Origin: Lysobacteraceae bacterium
Lineage (GTDB): Bacteria > Pseudomonadota > Gammaproteobacteria > Xanthomonadales > Xanthomonadaceae
NCBI GenBank assembly: GCA_024508915.1
Contig: JANINR010000057.1
Coordinates: 1 to 41,506 of the forward strand
Reading direction: 5' to 3'
Length of the DNA: 41,506 nucleotides
A program made the translations under genes and the position numbers. Below, piece by piece: positions 35,193-41,506 of the stretch (the stretch's first letter is position 1; each line of letters begins with the position of its first letter). The notes below the pieces were generated by a model. The model was not told where the DNA came from and made no database searches. It saw only the letters and a program-made list of their open reading frames with translations.

Positions 35193-36179
35193 TTATTTCT
35201 TTTTCTTTGCCGGCTTCGGAGCAGCCTTCGGCGCAGCCTTGGCCGCTGCGTCGCCGCCGCCGGCGGCCCGCTGGGCCTCCAGCAGCGCCGCCTCCTGGCG
35301 GGCCAGCTCGGCGTCGCGGTCGCGCGCCGCCTTGAGCCTTGCGGCCTGCTGGCCGCCGACATCCAGGATCACCTCCTCGGCCTGCTGGCGGGCCGCCGCC
35401 TCGGCTTCGGCCGCGGCGCGCAGGCGTTCGGCCTCCTCGGCCTGGATCTGGGCCTGGAGCCGGAGGCGCTCGGCCTCCTGGCGCGCGCGCTCGGCTTCGC
35501 GACGGCTCGCCTCCAGCAGCAGGTCGGCGCGCACCTGGTCCATGCGCCGGATCTCGCGCTCGACCAGTTCCCCGTGCGCCGCGAGTTCGGCGATCGCGAT
35601 CCGTCGCGTGGCGAGCACCAGCGCCGCGGGCCGGTCGCGTTGCCGCGTCGTCGCCAAGGCCTGCACCGCCTGTTGCGCGCGGAGCCGCTCGTAGGCGCCG
35701 GCGCCGGCAAAGCGCGGATCGGTCTCCAGTGCCTGCAACCGCAATTCCGGTGCCATCGCCGCGGTCTCCGGCAGCGCCGGCGGCACCGGCTCGCCCTCCA
35801 TGCCGGCGTCGACCTGCAACTGCGCGCGCAGGCGCGCGATCTCGTCGCGGCGCTGCGCGTAATCGCTGTCGAGCACCGCCACGCGGCTGCGCGCGCGCGC
35901 AAGGTCGCCGCCCGCGGCCGCCACGAGTGCCGCGGCGCGCGCGGCCGCGGCGTCACCGGCGGCCATCGCCGATTGCGCCTGCTGCAGTTCAACGCGCGCG
36001 CTGTCGAAGTCCTCCGGCGCGTACTGGGCCGCATCGGCGTCCGCGGCGCCGGCGACCGCCTGTTGCGCCTCCGCGAGCTCCGCGGTGGGTGGCGGCAACG
36101 TCGCGCATGCGGAGAGCACGAGCGCCGCGAGCAGCGGCCACTGACGGCGGCGGGGGGAGTGTGCGAAGCTTCGGTTCAT
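35193..36179 (-). CDS. DUF4398-type coiled-coil lipoprotein
   Basis: A 328-residue protein with signal peptide and lipobox LSAC (Cys25). Residues about 35-110 have the DUF4398 character (paired helices: AELAEAQQAVAGA, then DSARVELQQAQSAMAAGD). A long charged coiled coil (about 215-300, rich in Arg-Glu-Ala) follows, then an Ala/Pro/Lys tail ending in four lysines. In many bacteria DUF4398 is followed by an OmpA peptidoglycan-binding domain; that is absent here, and the basic tail may take its place in binding anionic cell-wall polymers. It diverges from pilU over 87 bp. Function is unknown. Confidence 0.82.
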   Translation of the reverse strand: MNRSFAHSPRRRQWPLLAALVLSACATLPPPTAELAEAQQAVAGAADADAAQYAPEDFDSARVELQQAQSAMAAGDAAAARAAALVAAAGGDLARARSRVAVLDSDYAQRRDEIARLRAQLQVDAGMEGEPVPPALPETAAMAPELRLQALETDPRFAGAGAYERLRAQQAVQALATTRQRDRPAALVLATRRIAIAELAAHGELVEREIRRMDQVRADLLLEASRREAERARQEAERLRLQAQIQAEEAERLRAAAEAEAAARQQAEEVILDVGGQQAARLKAARDRDAELARQEAALLEAQRAAGGGDAAAKAAPKAAPKPAKKKK

Positions 36180-36266
36180 GTCCGTGCCCTGGTGGAACGC
36201 ACGGCCGATTCTGGACAGCCGGCGCGCCTTCCGCAACGCGGTCGCCGCCACAGGGGGTTTTTCGCG

Positions 36267-37370
36267 ATGGATATCAGCTACTTCCTCAAGCTGATGGTGG
36301 AGAAGAACGCGTCGGACATGTTCCTGACCGCGGAGGCGCCCGTGTACATCAAGGTCGAGGGGCGGATGTACCCCCTCGGCAACGCCGGCCTGCCGCCCGG
36401 CATGGTGAAGAAGATCGCCTACTCGCTGATGGACGAGGGCCAGGTGCCCGCGTTCGAGCGCGACCTCGAGATGAACATGGCGATCGCGCTGCCGGACAAG
36501 ACCCGCTTCCGCGTGAACGTGTTCAAGCAGCGGGGCGAGGTCGGCATGGTGATCCGCGCGATCCGGAGCGCGATCCCGTCGATCGAGGAGCTTCAGCTTC
36601 CCCAGGTCCTCAAGCAGATCATCATGGCGCCGCGCGGCCTGGTGCTGCTGGTCGGCTCCACCGGCTCGGGCAAGTCGACGACGCTCGCGTCCATGATCGA
36701 CTACCGGAACAGCACCAGCCCCGGCCACATCCTCACCATCGAGGACCCGATCGAGTACCTGCACAAGCACAAGCAGTCGATCGTGAACCAGCGCGAGGTC
36801 GGCATGGACACCCATACCTTCCACAACGCGCTGAAGAACGCGATGCGCGAGGCGCCGGACGTCATCCTGATCGGCGAGATCCTGGACGCGACCACGATGG
36901 AGGCGGCGATCGCCTTCGCCGAGACCGGCCACCTGTGCCTGGCCACGCTGCACTCCAACAACGCCGACCAGACCATCGAGCGCATCCTCAACTTCTTCGA
37001 GGAAGGCGCGCACAAGAACGTGCTGATGAACCTGGCGCTGAACCTGAAGGCGGTGGTGTCGCAGCGCCTCGTGGTCGGCACCGACGGTCGCCGCGTGCCG
37101 GCGGCCGAAGTCCTGATCAACACGCCGGTGATCCGCGACATGCTGCGCCGCGGCCAGGTGCATGAGATCAAGCAGGCGATGGAGGAATCGCTGGAGCCGG
37201 GCATGGAGAGCTTCGACCAGTGCCTGTTCCGCCTGTACAAGGAAGGCAAGGTCGCGATGGAGGAGGCGCTGCGCGCCGCCGACTCGCGCGAAGGCCTGGC
37301 GCTGAAGTTCCGCCTGTCCGAGGGCACCACCGGCGAGCACGACCCCTACGCCGACGTCTTCAACGGCTGA
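36267..37370 (+). CDS. pilU: Type IV pilus retraction ATPase PilU
   Basis: A 367-residue hexameric ATPase that assists PilT in pilus retraction and twitching motility. The opening MDISYFLKLMVEKNASDMFL is characteristic of PilU. Walker A is GSTGSGKST (130-138), the Asp box is LTIEDPIEYLH (156-166) and the His box is TLHSNN (227-232). The Walker B region reads LIGEILDATTME, with Leu where PilT/GspE proteins have the Arg of GEIRD. The ATG at 36267 follows GGGGG; larger frames overlap the lipoprotein gene. pilT is not in the adjacent window sequence. Confidence 0.94.
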   Translation: MDISYFLKLMVEKNASDMFLTAEAPVYIKVEGRMYPLGNAGLPPGMVKKIAYSLMDEGQVPAFERDLEMNMAIALPDKTRFRVNVFKQRGEVGMVIRAIRSAIPSIEELQLPQVLKQIIMAPRGLVLLVGSTGSGKSTTLASMIDYRNSTSPGHILTIEDPIEYLHKHKQSIVNQREVGMDTHTFHNALKNAMREAPDVILIGEILDATTMEAAIAFAETGHLCLATLHSNNADQTIERILNFFEEGAHKNVLMNLALNLKAVVSQRLVVGTDGRRVPAAEVLINTPVIRDMLRRGQVHEIKQAMEESLEPGMESFDQCLFRLYKEGKVAMEEALRAADSREGLALKFRLSEGTTGEHDPYADVFNG

Positions 37371-37389
37371 CCCGGAACGCTGAAGTCGT

Positions 37390-38049
37390 TCAGGGGGCCG
37401 GGGCGTCGGGCTGGTTCTCGGGGCGGGCGGCGTCGAATTCGGGCAGCGCGAGGCAGGCCTGCTCGATGCGCGCGATCGTCGGGTACGCGGCGACGTCGAT
37501 GCCGAAGCGGCGCGCGTTGTAGACCTGCGGCACGAGGCAGCAGTCGGCCATCGTCGGCGTGTCGCCGTCGCTGTAACGACCGGTCGACGGGTGCTGGTGC
37601 AGCATCGCCTCGATGGCGGCGAAGCCGTCTTCGATCCAGTGCCGCGCCCAGCCGTCGCGTTCGGCCTGCGGCACGCCCCACTCGCGCTCGAAGTACTGCA
37701 GCACGCGCAGGTTGTTGAGCGGGTGGATGTCGCAGGCCACCGCCTGGGCCAGCGCGCGCACGCGCTGGCGGTCGCGCGCGGTGGCCGGCAGCAGCGACGG
37801 TTCGGGCCACATCTCGTCGAGGTACTCGAGGATCGCCATCGACTGGCGCAGCATGCGCTGCCCGTGCTGCAGCACCGGCACCAGGCCCTGCGGGTTGGCC
37901 TCGCGGAACGCCTCGGCATGCTGTTCGCCGCCGTCGCGCAGCAGGTGCACCGGCATGATGTCGTACGCCAGGCCCTTCAGGTTGAGGCCGATGCGCACGC
38001 GGTAGGCCGCGCTCGATCGCCAGTACGAGAACAGGCAGAGCTTGTCCAT
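37390..38049 (-). CDS. maiA: Maleylacetoacetate isomerase (zeta-class glutathione transferase)
   Basis: A 219-residue zeta-class GST. The motif SYWRSSAAYRVRI (8-20) contains the SSC-like active-site region (here SSA, so the usual Cys is Ala), and the family segments NPQGLVPVL and QSMAILEYLDE bind glutathione. It isomerises maleylacetoacetate to fumarylacetoacetate in tyrosine/homogentisate breakdown. It follows the fumarylacetoacetase gene by 38 bp with a good GAGGAG site. Its 3' end converges on pilU with only 19 bp between. Confidence 0.92.
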   Translation of the reverse strand: MDKLCLFSYWRSSAAYRVRIGLNLKGLAYDIMPVHLLRDGGEQHAEAFREANPQGLVPVLQHGQRMLRQSMAILEYLDEMWPEPSLLPATARDRQRVRALAQAVACDIHPLNNLRVLQYFEREWGVPQAERDGWARHWIEDGFAAIEAMLHQHPSTGRYSDGDTPTMADCCLVPQVYNARRFGIDVAAYPTIARIEQACLALPEFDAARPENQPDAPAP

Positions 38050-38087
38050 GGCGTCTCCTCGTGGGCGCGCGTTCGCGCGCCCCGCGT

Positions 38088-39077
38088 TCAGGGGGCTTGC
38101 TGCCGCTCGATCCGCTGCTCGATCGCGCCGAAGATGCTGCGGCCCTCGGCGTCGAGCATCTCGATCCGCACCAGGTCGCCGAACGACATGAACGGCGTGA
38201 CCGGCTTGCCGGTGGCCAGCGCCTCGACCGTGCGCTTCTCGGCGAAGCACGAAGCGCCGAGGCTCGTGTCCTCGTTGGCGATGGTGCCCGACCCGACGAT
38301 CGTGCCCGCCGACAGCGGCCGCGTCTTCGCCGCGTGCGCGACCAGCTGCGCGAAGTCGAACTGCATGTCGACGCCCGCCTCGGGCGCGCCGAACCACTCG
38401 CCGTTGACGTGCGTCAGCAGCGGCAGGTGCAGCTTGCTGCCGCGCCACGCATCGCCCAGCTCGTCGGGCGTGACGAACACGGGCGACAGCGTCGAGCGCG
38501 GCTTGGACTGCAGGAAGCCGAAGCCCTTCGCCAGTTCCGCCGGGATCAGGTTGCGCAGCGACACGTCGTTGACCAGGCCGACGAGCTGGATGTGCGAGGC
38601 GGCCTGTTCCGCGGTGACCGCCATCGGCACGTCGTCGGTGACGACGACGATCTCCGCTTCCAGGTCGATGCCGTAGGCCTCGTCCACCACGCGGACCGGG
38701 TCGCGCGGGCCGTTGAAGCCGGCGCTGGTGGCCTGGTACATCAGTGGATCGGTGTAGAAGCTCTCGGGGACTTCCGCGCCGCGCGCGCGGCGCACGCGTG
38801 CCACGTGCGGCAGGTAGGCGCTGCCGTCGACGAACTCGTAGGCGCGCGGCAGCGGCGCGGCGAGCGCGGCCATGTCGAGGTCGAACACGCCATCGGCGCT
38901 GCCGTCCTCGAGCGCGGCCGCGAGCGCGGCCAGGCGCGGCGCCGCGTTCTCCCAGTCCTCGAGCGCGCGCTGCAGCGTCGGCGCGATGCCGGTGGCGCGC
39001 ACCGCGCGGGACAGGTCGCGCGAGACCACCACCAGGGTGCCGTCGCGACCGCCTTCCTTGAGACTTCCGAGCTTCAT
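38088..39077 (-). CDS. Fumarylacetoacetate hydrolase family protein (fumarylacetoacetase)
   Basis: A 329-residue FAH-fold hydrolase. Metal-site acidic residues appear in GIDLEAEIVVV (E-x-E near residue 140) and GLVNDVSLRN (D near 170). The substrate region includes SGTIANED and FLQSKPRSTLSP. It should cleave fumarylacetoacetate to fumarate and acetoacetate, the last step of tyrosine catabolism, and the adjacent maleylacetoacetate isomerase supports this. The acetoacetate could be activated by the scoAB transferase of this window. Strong GGAGG upstream of the ATG. Confidence 0.92.
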   Translation of the reverse strand: MKLGSLKEGGRDGTLVVVSRDLSRAVRATGIAPTLQRALEDWENAAPRLAALAAALEDGSADGVFDLDMAALAAPLPRAYEFVDGSAYLPHVARVRRARGAEVPESFYTDPLMYQATSAGFNGPRDPVRVVDEAYGIDLEAEIVVVTDDVPMAVTAEQAASHIQLVGLVNDVSLRNLIPAELAKGFGFLQSKPRSTLSPVFVTPDELGDAWRGSKLHLPLLTHVNGEWFGAPEAGVDMQFDFAQLVAHAAKTRPLSAGTIVGSGTIANEDTSLGASCFAEKRTVEALATGKPVTPFMSFGDLVRIEMLDAEGRSIFGAIEQRIERQQAP

Positions 39078-39090
39078 CGCCTTCCTCCGT

Positions 39091-39858
39091 TCAGCCCGGG
39101 ATTGTAGCGTCGTCGCCCTGGAAACCGCCGGCGCGGAAGGTGAGCACCAGCGTGTCGCGATGCCCCTGCGCCGGCGCGTCCGGCGTTCCGGGCGGGCGCT
39201 CCGGCTGGATCGGGGTCGACTCGTGGATCACGCGGGCGTCGTCCAGCAACAGCAGGGACCATGGACGGGTCAACGTGAAACGCTGTCCGTCGGGGCCGCC
39301 GGCGGCGAACACGCGGGTCTCGCCGCCCTTGACGCCGACGCGCGCGACCAGGAACACCGCGACGAAATCGACGCCGTCGCGATGCGCGCCTTCCGGCGTC
39401 GGGCGGCCGATGCCGCCCGCCGTGTCGATGCGGAACTGGTGCGCCTCGACGTACCAGCGCGGCGCGTCGCGCAGGCGCGAGCACAGGCCGGCAAGCCCGG
39501 CGATCAGCGCCTCCCACGCCGGCGCGGCGGCGACCGGCGCGCGCACCGGCTCGAACCAGCGCTGCATGCCGCCGTGCAGCGCGTTGTAGTCGAGCGATTG
39601 CCAGTGCGCGCGATGCGGGGCGGCCTCCACGCCTCCCGGGCCCGCGACGTAGCAGGAATGCCGCCGGCGCCGATAGCGCCCCCCGTCGCGCAGGTAGGTG
39701 TCCGGCGGCAGGTCGTCCCACGATGGCGCAAGCGCCTCCAGGTCGGCCAAGCGCGTGCCGCACAGCGCCGCGGCGGCTTCGGGTTCGAGGACGGCGTACC
39801 CATGCCCGCGCAACTGCGACAGCAGGGCGGCGGGCGGCGTGTAGGGAGGAGGGAACAT
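39091..39858 (-). CDS. 2-oxoglutarate/Fe(II)-dependent oxygenase (2OG-Fe_Oxy_2 family)
   Basis: A 255-residue protein with the facial triad H159-x-D161 (EGAHRDGVDF) and distal H212 (ARVIHESTPI), plus an Arg suited to binding 2-oxoglutarate (RDTLVLTFR, R234/R242). This matches the family that includes bacterial free amino-acid hydroxylases and BsmA-like proteins. The substrate is unknown. The stop lies 13 bp upstream of the fumarylacetoacetase start, so it probably leads a transcript with the tyrosine-catabolism genes. An amino-acid or related acid substrate is therefore plausible. Confidence 0.85.
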   Translation of the reverse strand: MFPPPYTPPAALLSQLRGHGYAVLEPEAAAALCGTRLADLEALAPSWDDLPPDTYLRDGGRYRRRRHSCYVAGPGGVEAAPHRAHWQSLDYNALHGGMQRWFEPVRAPVAAAPAWEALIAGLAGLCSRLRDAPRWYVEAHQFRIDTAGGIGRPTPEGAHRDGVDFVAVFLVARVGVKGGETRVFAAGGPDGQRFTLTRPWSLLLLDDARVIHESTPIQPERPPGTPDAPAQGHRDTLVLTFRAGGFQGDDATIPG

Positions 39859-39927
39859 CGATGGCGGGCAGGCGTGGGGCCGGCACCCATTGTCGCGCCT
39901 GGCCGCGCCGCGCGCGCGGCGTCGCGC

Positions 39928-39962
39928 AAAAAGAAGAAGCCCGCCTTGCGGGCGGGCTTCTT
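39928..39962 (-). terminator. Rho-independent terminator of the tRNA-Gln transcript
   Basis: A perfect 12-bp stem (39934-39945 with 39951-39962) and a five-base loop, followed on the minus strand by CTTTTTG. It starts six bases after the tRNA 3' end. Confidence 0.9.
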
Positions 39963-39968
39963 CGGGTC

Positions 39969-40043
39969 TGGCAGCCCCGGATGGATTCGAACCACCGAAT
40001 GCCTGAGTCAGAGTCAGGTGCCTTACCGCTTGGCGACGGGGCT
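39969..40043 (-). tRNA. tRNA-Gln (anticodon CTG)
   Basis: A 75-nt tRNA with encoded CCA. The 7-bp acceptor stem AGCCCCG pairs with CGGGGCT. The D arm contains GCCAAGCGGTAAGGC, and the anticodon stem CCTGA/TCAGG encloses CTCTGAC with CTG at 40011-40009. The T arm contains GGTTCGAATCC. The discriminator base is G. It reads CAG codons. It is on the same strand as rpsI, 48 bp downstream. Confidence 0.95.
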
Positions 40044-40053
40044 ATAAGGCTGG

Positions 40054-40059
40054 ATTGTA
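40054..40059 (-). promoter_or_regulatory. Possible -10 element of the tRNA-Gln gene
   Basis: TACAAT on the minus strand lies 10 bases before the mature tRNA 5' end. No good -35 is seen at 17 bp, partly because the rpsI-distal hairpin occupies that place. Cotranscription from rplM-rpsI is the alternative. Confidence 0.4.
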
Positions 40060-40060
40060 G

Positions 40061-40081
40061 CGCCGGAGCCAGGCTCCGGCG
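40061..40081 (-). terminator. Hairpin after rpsI
   Basis: A 9-bp stem CGCCGGAGC/GCTCCGGCG with a 3-base loop, 10 bases past the rpsI stop. There is no T-tract, so it may be a weak terminator or an RNA processing signal before the tRNA. Confidence 0.35.
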
Positions 40082-40091
40082 AACCAATCGA

Positions 40092-40487
40092 TTAACGCTT
40101 GGAGAACTGGGTCGCGCGGCGGGCCTTGTGCAGGCCGACCTTCTTGCGCTCGACCTCGCGCGCGTCGCGGGTCATGAACCCGGCCTTGCGCAGCTCGGAC
40201 TTCAGGGTCTCGTCGTACTCGACCAGGGCGCGGGCGATGCCCAGGCGGATCGCGCCGGCCTGGCCGGTGGTGCCGCCGCCCTCGACCGTGACCTTGACGT
40301 CGAACTTGTCGGTCGACTTGGTCAGCTCGAGCGGCTGGCGCACGATCATGCGCGCGGTCTCGCGGCCGAAGAAGTCCTCGATCGAGCGGTCGTTGATGGT
40401 GATGGCGCCGCTGCCCTTGCGCAGGAACACGCGCGCGGTGGAGGACTTGCGACGGCCGGTGCCGTAATTCTGGTTCGTGGTTGCCAT
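40092..40487 (-). CDS. rpsI: 30S ribosomal protein S9
   Basis: A 131-residue S9 protein with [18 protein letters not shown] at the N-terminus and the universal basic tail RRATQFSKR, whose last residues reach the P-site tRNA. It follows rplM by 9 bp in the conserved L13-S9 operon. Confidence 0.98.
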   Translation of the reverse strand: MATTNQNYGTGRRKSSTARVFLRKGSGAITINDRSIEDFFGRETARMIVRQPLELTKSTDKFDVKVTVEGGGTTGQAGAIRLGIARALVEYDETLKSELRKAGFMTRDAREVERKKVGLHKARRATQFSKR

Positions 40488-40496
40488 GTGTCTGCC

Positions 40497-40925
40497 TTAG
40501 ATCTCGAGCGGCTGCGGCTGCTGGGCGGCGTGCGGGTGCTCGGCACCCTTGTACACCTTGAGCTTGCGGTACATCGCGCGGCCGAGCGGATTCTTCGGCA
40601 GCATGCCCTTCACCGCGATCTCGATCACGCGCTCCGGGTGGCGCTCCAGCGCCTGGGCGAGGTTCTCGGTCTTCAGGTTGCCGATGTAGCCGGTGAACCG
40701 GTGGTACATCTTGTCCTGCAGCTTCTTGCCGGTGACCGCGATCTTCTCGGCGTTGATCACGACGAGGTAGTCGCCGGTGTCGACGTGCGGGGTGAACACG
40801 GGCTTGTGCTTGCCGCGCAGGCGGCGGGCGAGCTCTGAGGCGAGGCGGCCCAGGGTCTTGCCCTCGGCATCGACGAGATACCAGTCGCGCTGGACGGTCT
40901 CGTTCTTGGCGCTGAAAGTCTTCAT
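40497..40925 (-). CDS. rplM: 50S ribosomal protein L13
   Basis: A 142-residue L13 protein starting [20 protein letters not shown] and containing the signature [22 protein letters not shown]. First gene of rplM-rpsI. In several bacteria the operon is autoregulated by L13; here a leader of about 90 nt precedes the ATG. Confidence 0.98.
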   Translation of the reverse strand: MKTFSAKNETVQRDWYLVDAEGKTLGRLASELARRLRGKHKPVFTPHVDTGDYLVVINAEKIAVTGKKLQDKMYHRFTGYIGNLKTENLAQALERHPERVIEIAVKGMLPKNPLGRAMYRKLKVYKGAEHPHAAQQPQPLEI

Positions 40926-41024
40926 GGCGGGTCTGCTATGGGTACCTTGTCGGGCTGGTTGCGGGCAGGCTGGAAAGCGCCTGGCCGGAACTTCGCCGCG
41001 CGTTGTGGGAACACAAGAGGCGGA

Positions 41025-41053
41025 ATGATAGCCGGACCGGCGGCCACGGGCAA
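41025..41053 (-). promoter_or_regulatory. Predicted sigma-70 promoter of rplM-rpsI
   Basis: On the minus strand TTGCCC (41053-41048), a 17-bp spacer and TATCAT (41030-41025) form a good promoter. The start would be near 41018, about 90 bases upstream of the rplM ATG. It lies in the spacer shared with the divergent Fe-S gene. Confidence 0.6.
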
Positions 41054-41073
41054 CCCGGCTTAGACTTTCCGGC

Positions 41074-41506
41074 GTGAACGCGCCCGCTGGCCCCGCCCCC
41101 TTCGACCCGCTGGTCGCCCTGGCCGACCGCTGCGTCCAGTGCGGGCTGTGCCTGCCCGCCTGCCCCACCTACCGGCTGGATCGGCTCGAACCGGAGTCGC
41201 CCCGGGGCCGGATCGCCCTGGCGCGGGGCTGGGCCCTTGGCGTGGTGGCGACTGACCCGGCCGGCGAGGCCCATCTGGACCAGTGCCTGGGTTGCCGGAG
41301 CTGCGAAGCGGTCTGCCCGGCCGGAGTCGAGTACGGCGCGCTGCTGGTCGCCTCCCGGGCCATCCAGCGCGTGCGGCGGGCGCCGGGCCTGCGCCAGCGA
41401 CTGCTCGAAGGCCTGGCGGCGCGGCCGCGGCTGATGGCCACGGCGCTTCGACTCTACCGGGCGGCCTGGCCGGTGCTGCCGGCGGCATGGCGGCCGCTTC
41501 CCCGGC
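41074..41506 (+). CDS. Fe-S oxidoreductase, GlcF-like (5' part, cut by window end)
   Basis: From the GTG at 41074 a frame stays open to the window end (144 codons). It shows two [4Fe-4S] motifs: [12 protein letters not shown] (residues 21-32) and [18 protein letters not shown] (about 73-90). The arrangement, including [16 protein letters not shown] just after the first cluster, matches the iron-sulfur subunit of glycolate oxidase (GlcF) or the related D-lactate oxidase subunit. The CCG domains that would follow lie outside the window. It diverges from rplM. No ribosome site is obvious, so the start is provisional. Confidence 0.8.
   Translation, partial: MNAPAGPAPFDPLVALADRCVQCGLCLPACPTYRLDRLEPESPRGRIALARGWALGVVATDPAGEAHLDQCLGCRSCEAVCPAGVEYGALLVASRAIQRVRRAPGLRQRLLEGLAARPRLMATALRLYRAAWPVLPAAWRPLPR

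Noticed and set aside
39928-40043. tRNA-Gln as an integration site for a mobile element
   Set aside because: No integrase and no direct repeat of the tRNA 3' end was found in the window; the tRNA is followed by an ordinary terminator.
41061-41066. TAGACT as a -10 element for the Fe-S gene
   Set aside because: It lies eight bases before the GTG and has no -35 partner; leaderless initiation is possible but not supported.

Overview
This is high-GC chromosomal DNA, about 70% by eye, with dense, often overlapping genes. Gene order points to a gammaproteobacterium of the Xanthomonadaceae/Lysobacteraceae. The O-antigen genes lie between etfA and metB, the site of the LPS locus in Xanthomonas. The type II secretion genes run E-F-G-H-I-J-K-L-M-N-D as in the xps operon, and the CoA-transferase pair matches lpsI/lpsJ. 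Genus cannot be fixed from the sequence alone.

Layout. (1) 1-7.2 kb, mostly minus strand: ETF-ubiquinone oxidoreductase, a two-subunit 3-oxoacid CoA-transferase and the sulfate-activation genes cysNC and cysD, with a cysteine synthase diverging from cysD. (2) 7.3-9.0 kb, plus strand: etfB-etfA, which feed electrons to the oxidoreductase of region 1. (3) 9.0-18.7 kb: a compact O-antigen/surface glycan locus in two converging blocks. The plus block holds a lipoprotein, a polyprenyl-phosphate-type glycosyltransferase, a small flippase-like membrane protein and a zinc-ribbon methyltransferase. The minus block holds wzm, wzt, a sulfotransferase with a long coiled coil, two glycosyltransferases and a multi-pass GT-C-like protein. 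The blocks meet in a 130-bp tail-to-tail overlap. (4) 18.7-22.4 kb: metB, an acyltransferase-3 protein and an unrecognised secreted protein with its own terminator. (5) 22.7-34.5 kb: an 11-gene type II secretion operon (xpsE to xpsD) directly downstream of a cystathionine beta-synthase gene. (6) 34.6-37.4 kb: a YdcH/DUF465 protein, a DUF4398 coiled-coil lipoprotein and the twitching-motility ATPase gene pilU. (7) 37.4-39.9 kb: maleylacetoacetate isomerase and fumarylacetoacetase (tyrosine catabolism) plus a 2-oxoglutarate/Fe(II) oxygenase. (8) 39.9-41.5 kb: tRNA-Gln(CTG), rpsI, rplM and the start of a divergent Fe-S oxidoreductase gene.

How they work together. CysD/CysNC make PAPS, cysteine synthase uses reduced sulfur, and metB plus cystathionine beta-synthase handle transsulfuration. 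The same PAPS could feed the sulfotransferase in the glycan locus. Wzm/Wzt should export a finished polysaccharide. The carbohydrate-binding tail on Wzt implies recognition of a capped chain end, and the sulfotransferase-coiled-coil protein is my best candidate for the capping and length-control factor. A second trio (polyprenyl-phosphate glycosyltransferase, small flippase, GT-C membrane enzyme) looks like a Gtr-type periplasmic decoration module. These two glycan hypotheses are the most novel content of the window. Most other genes are conserved housekeeping or secretion functions.
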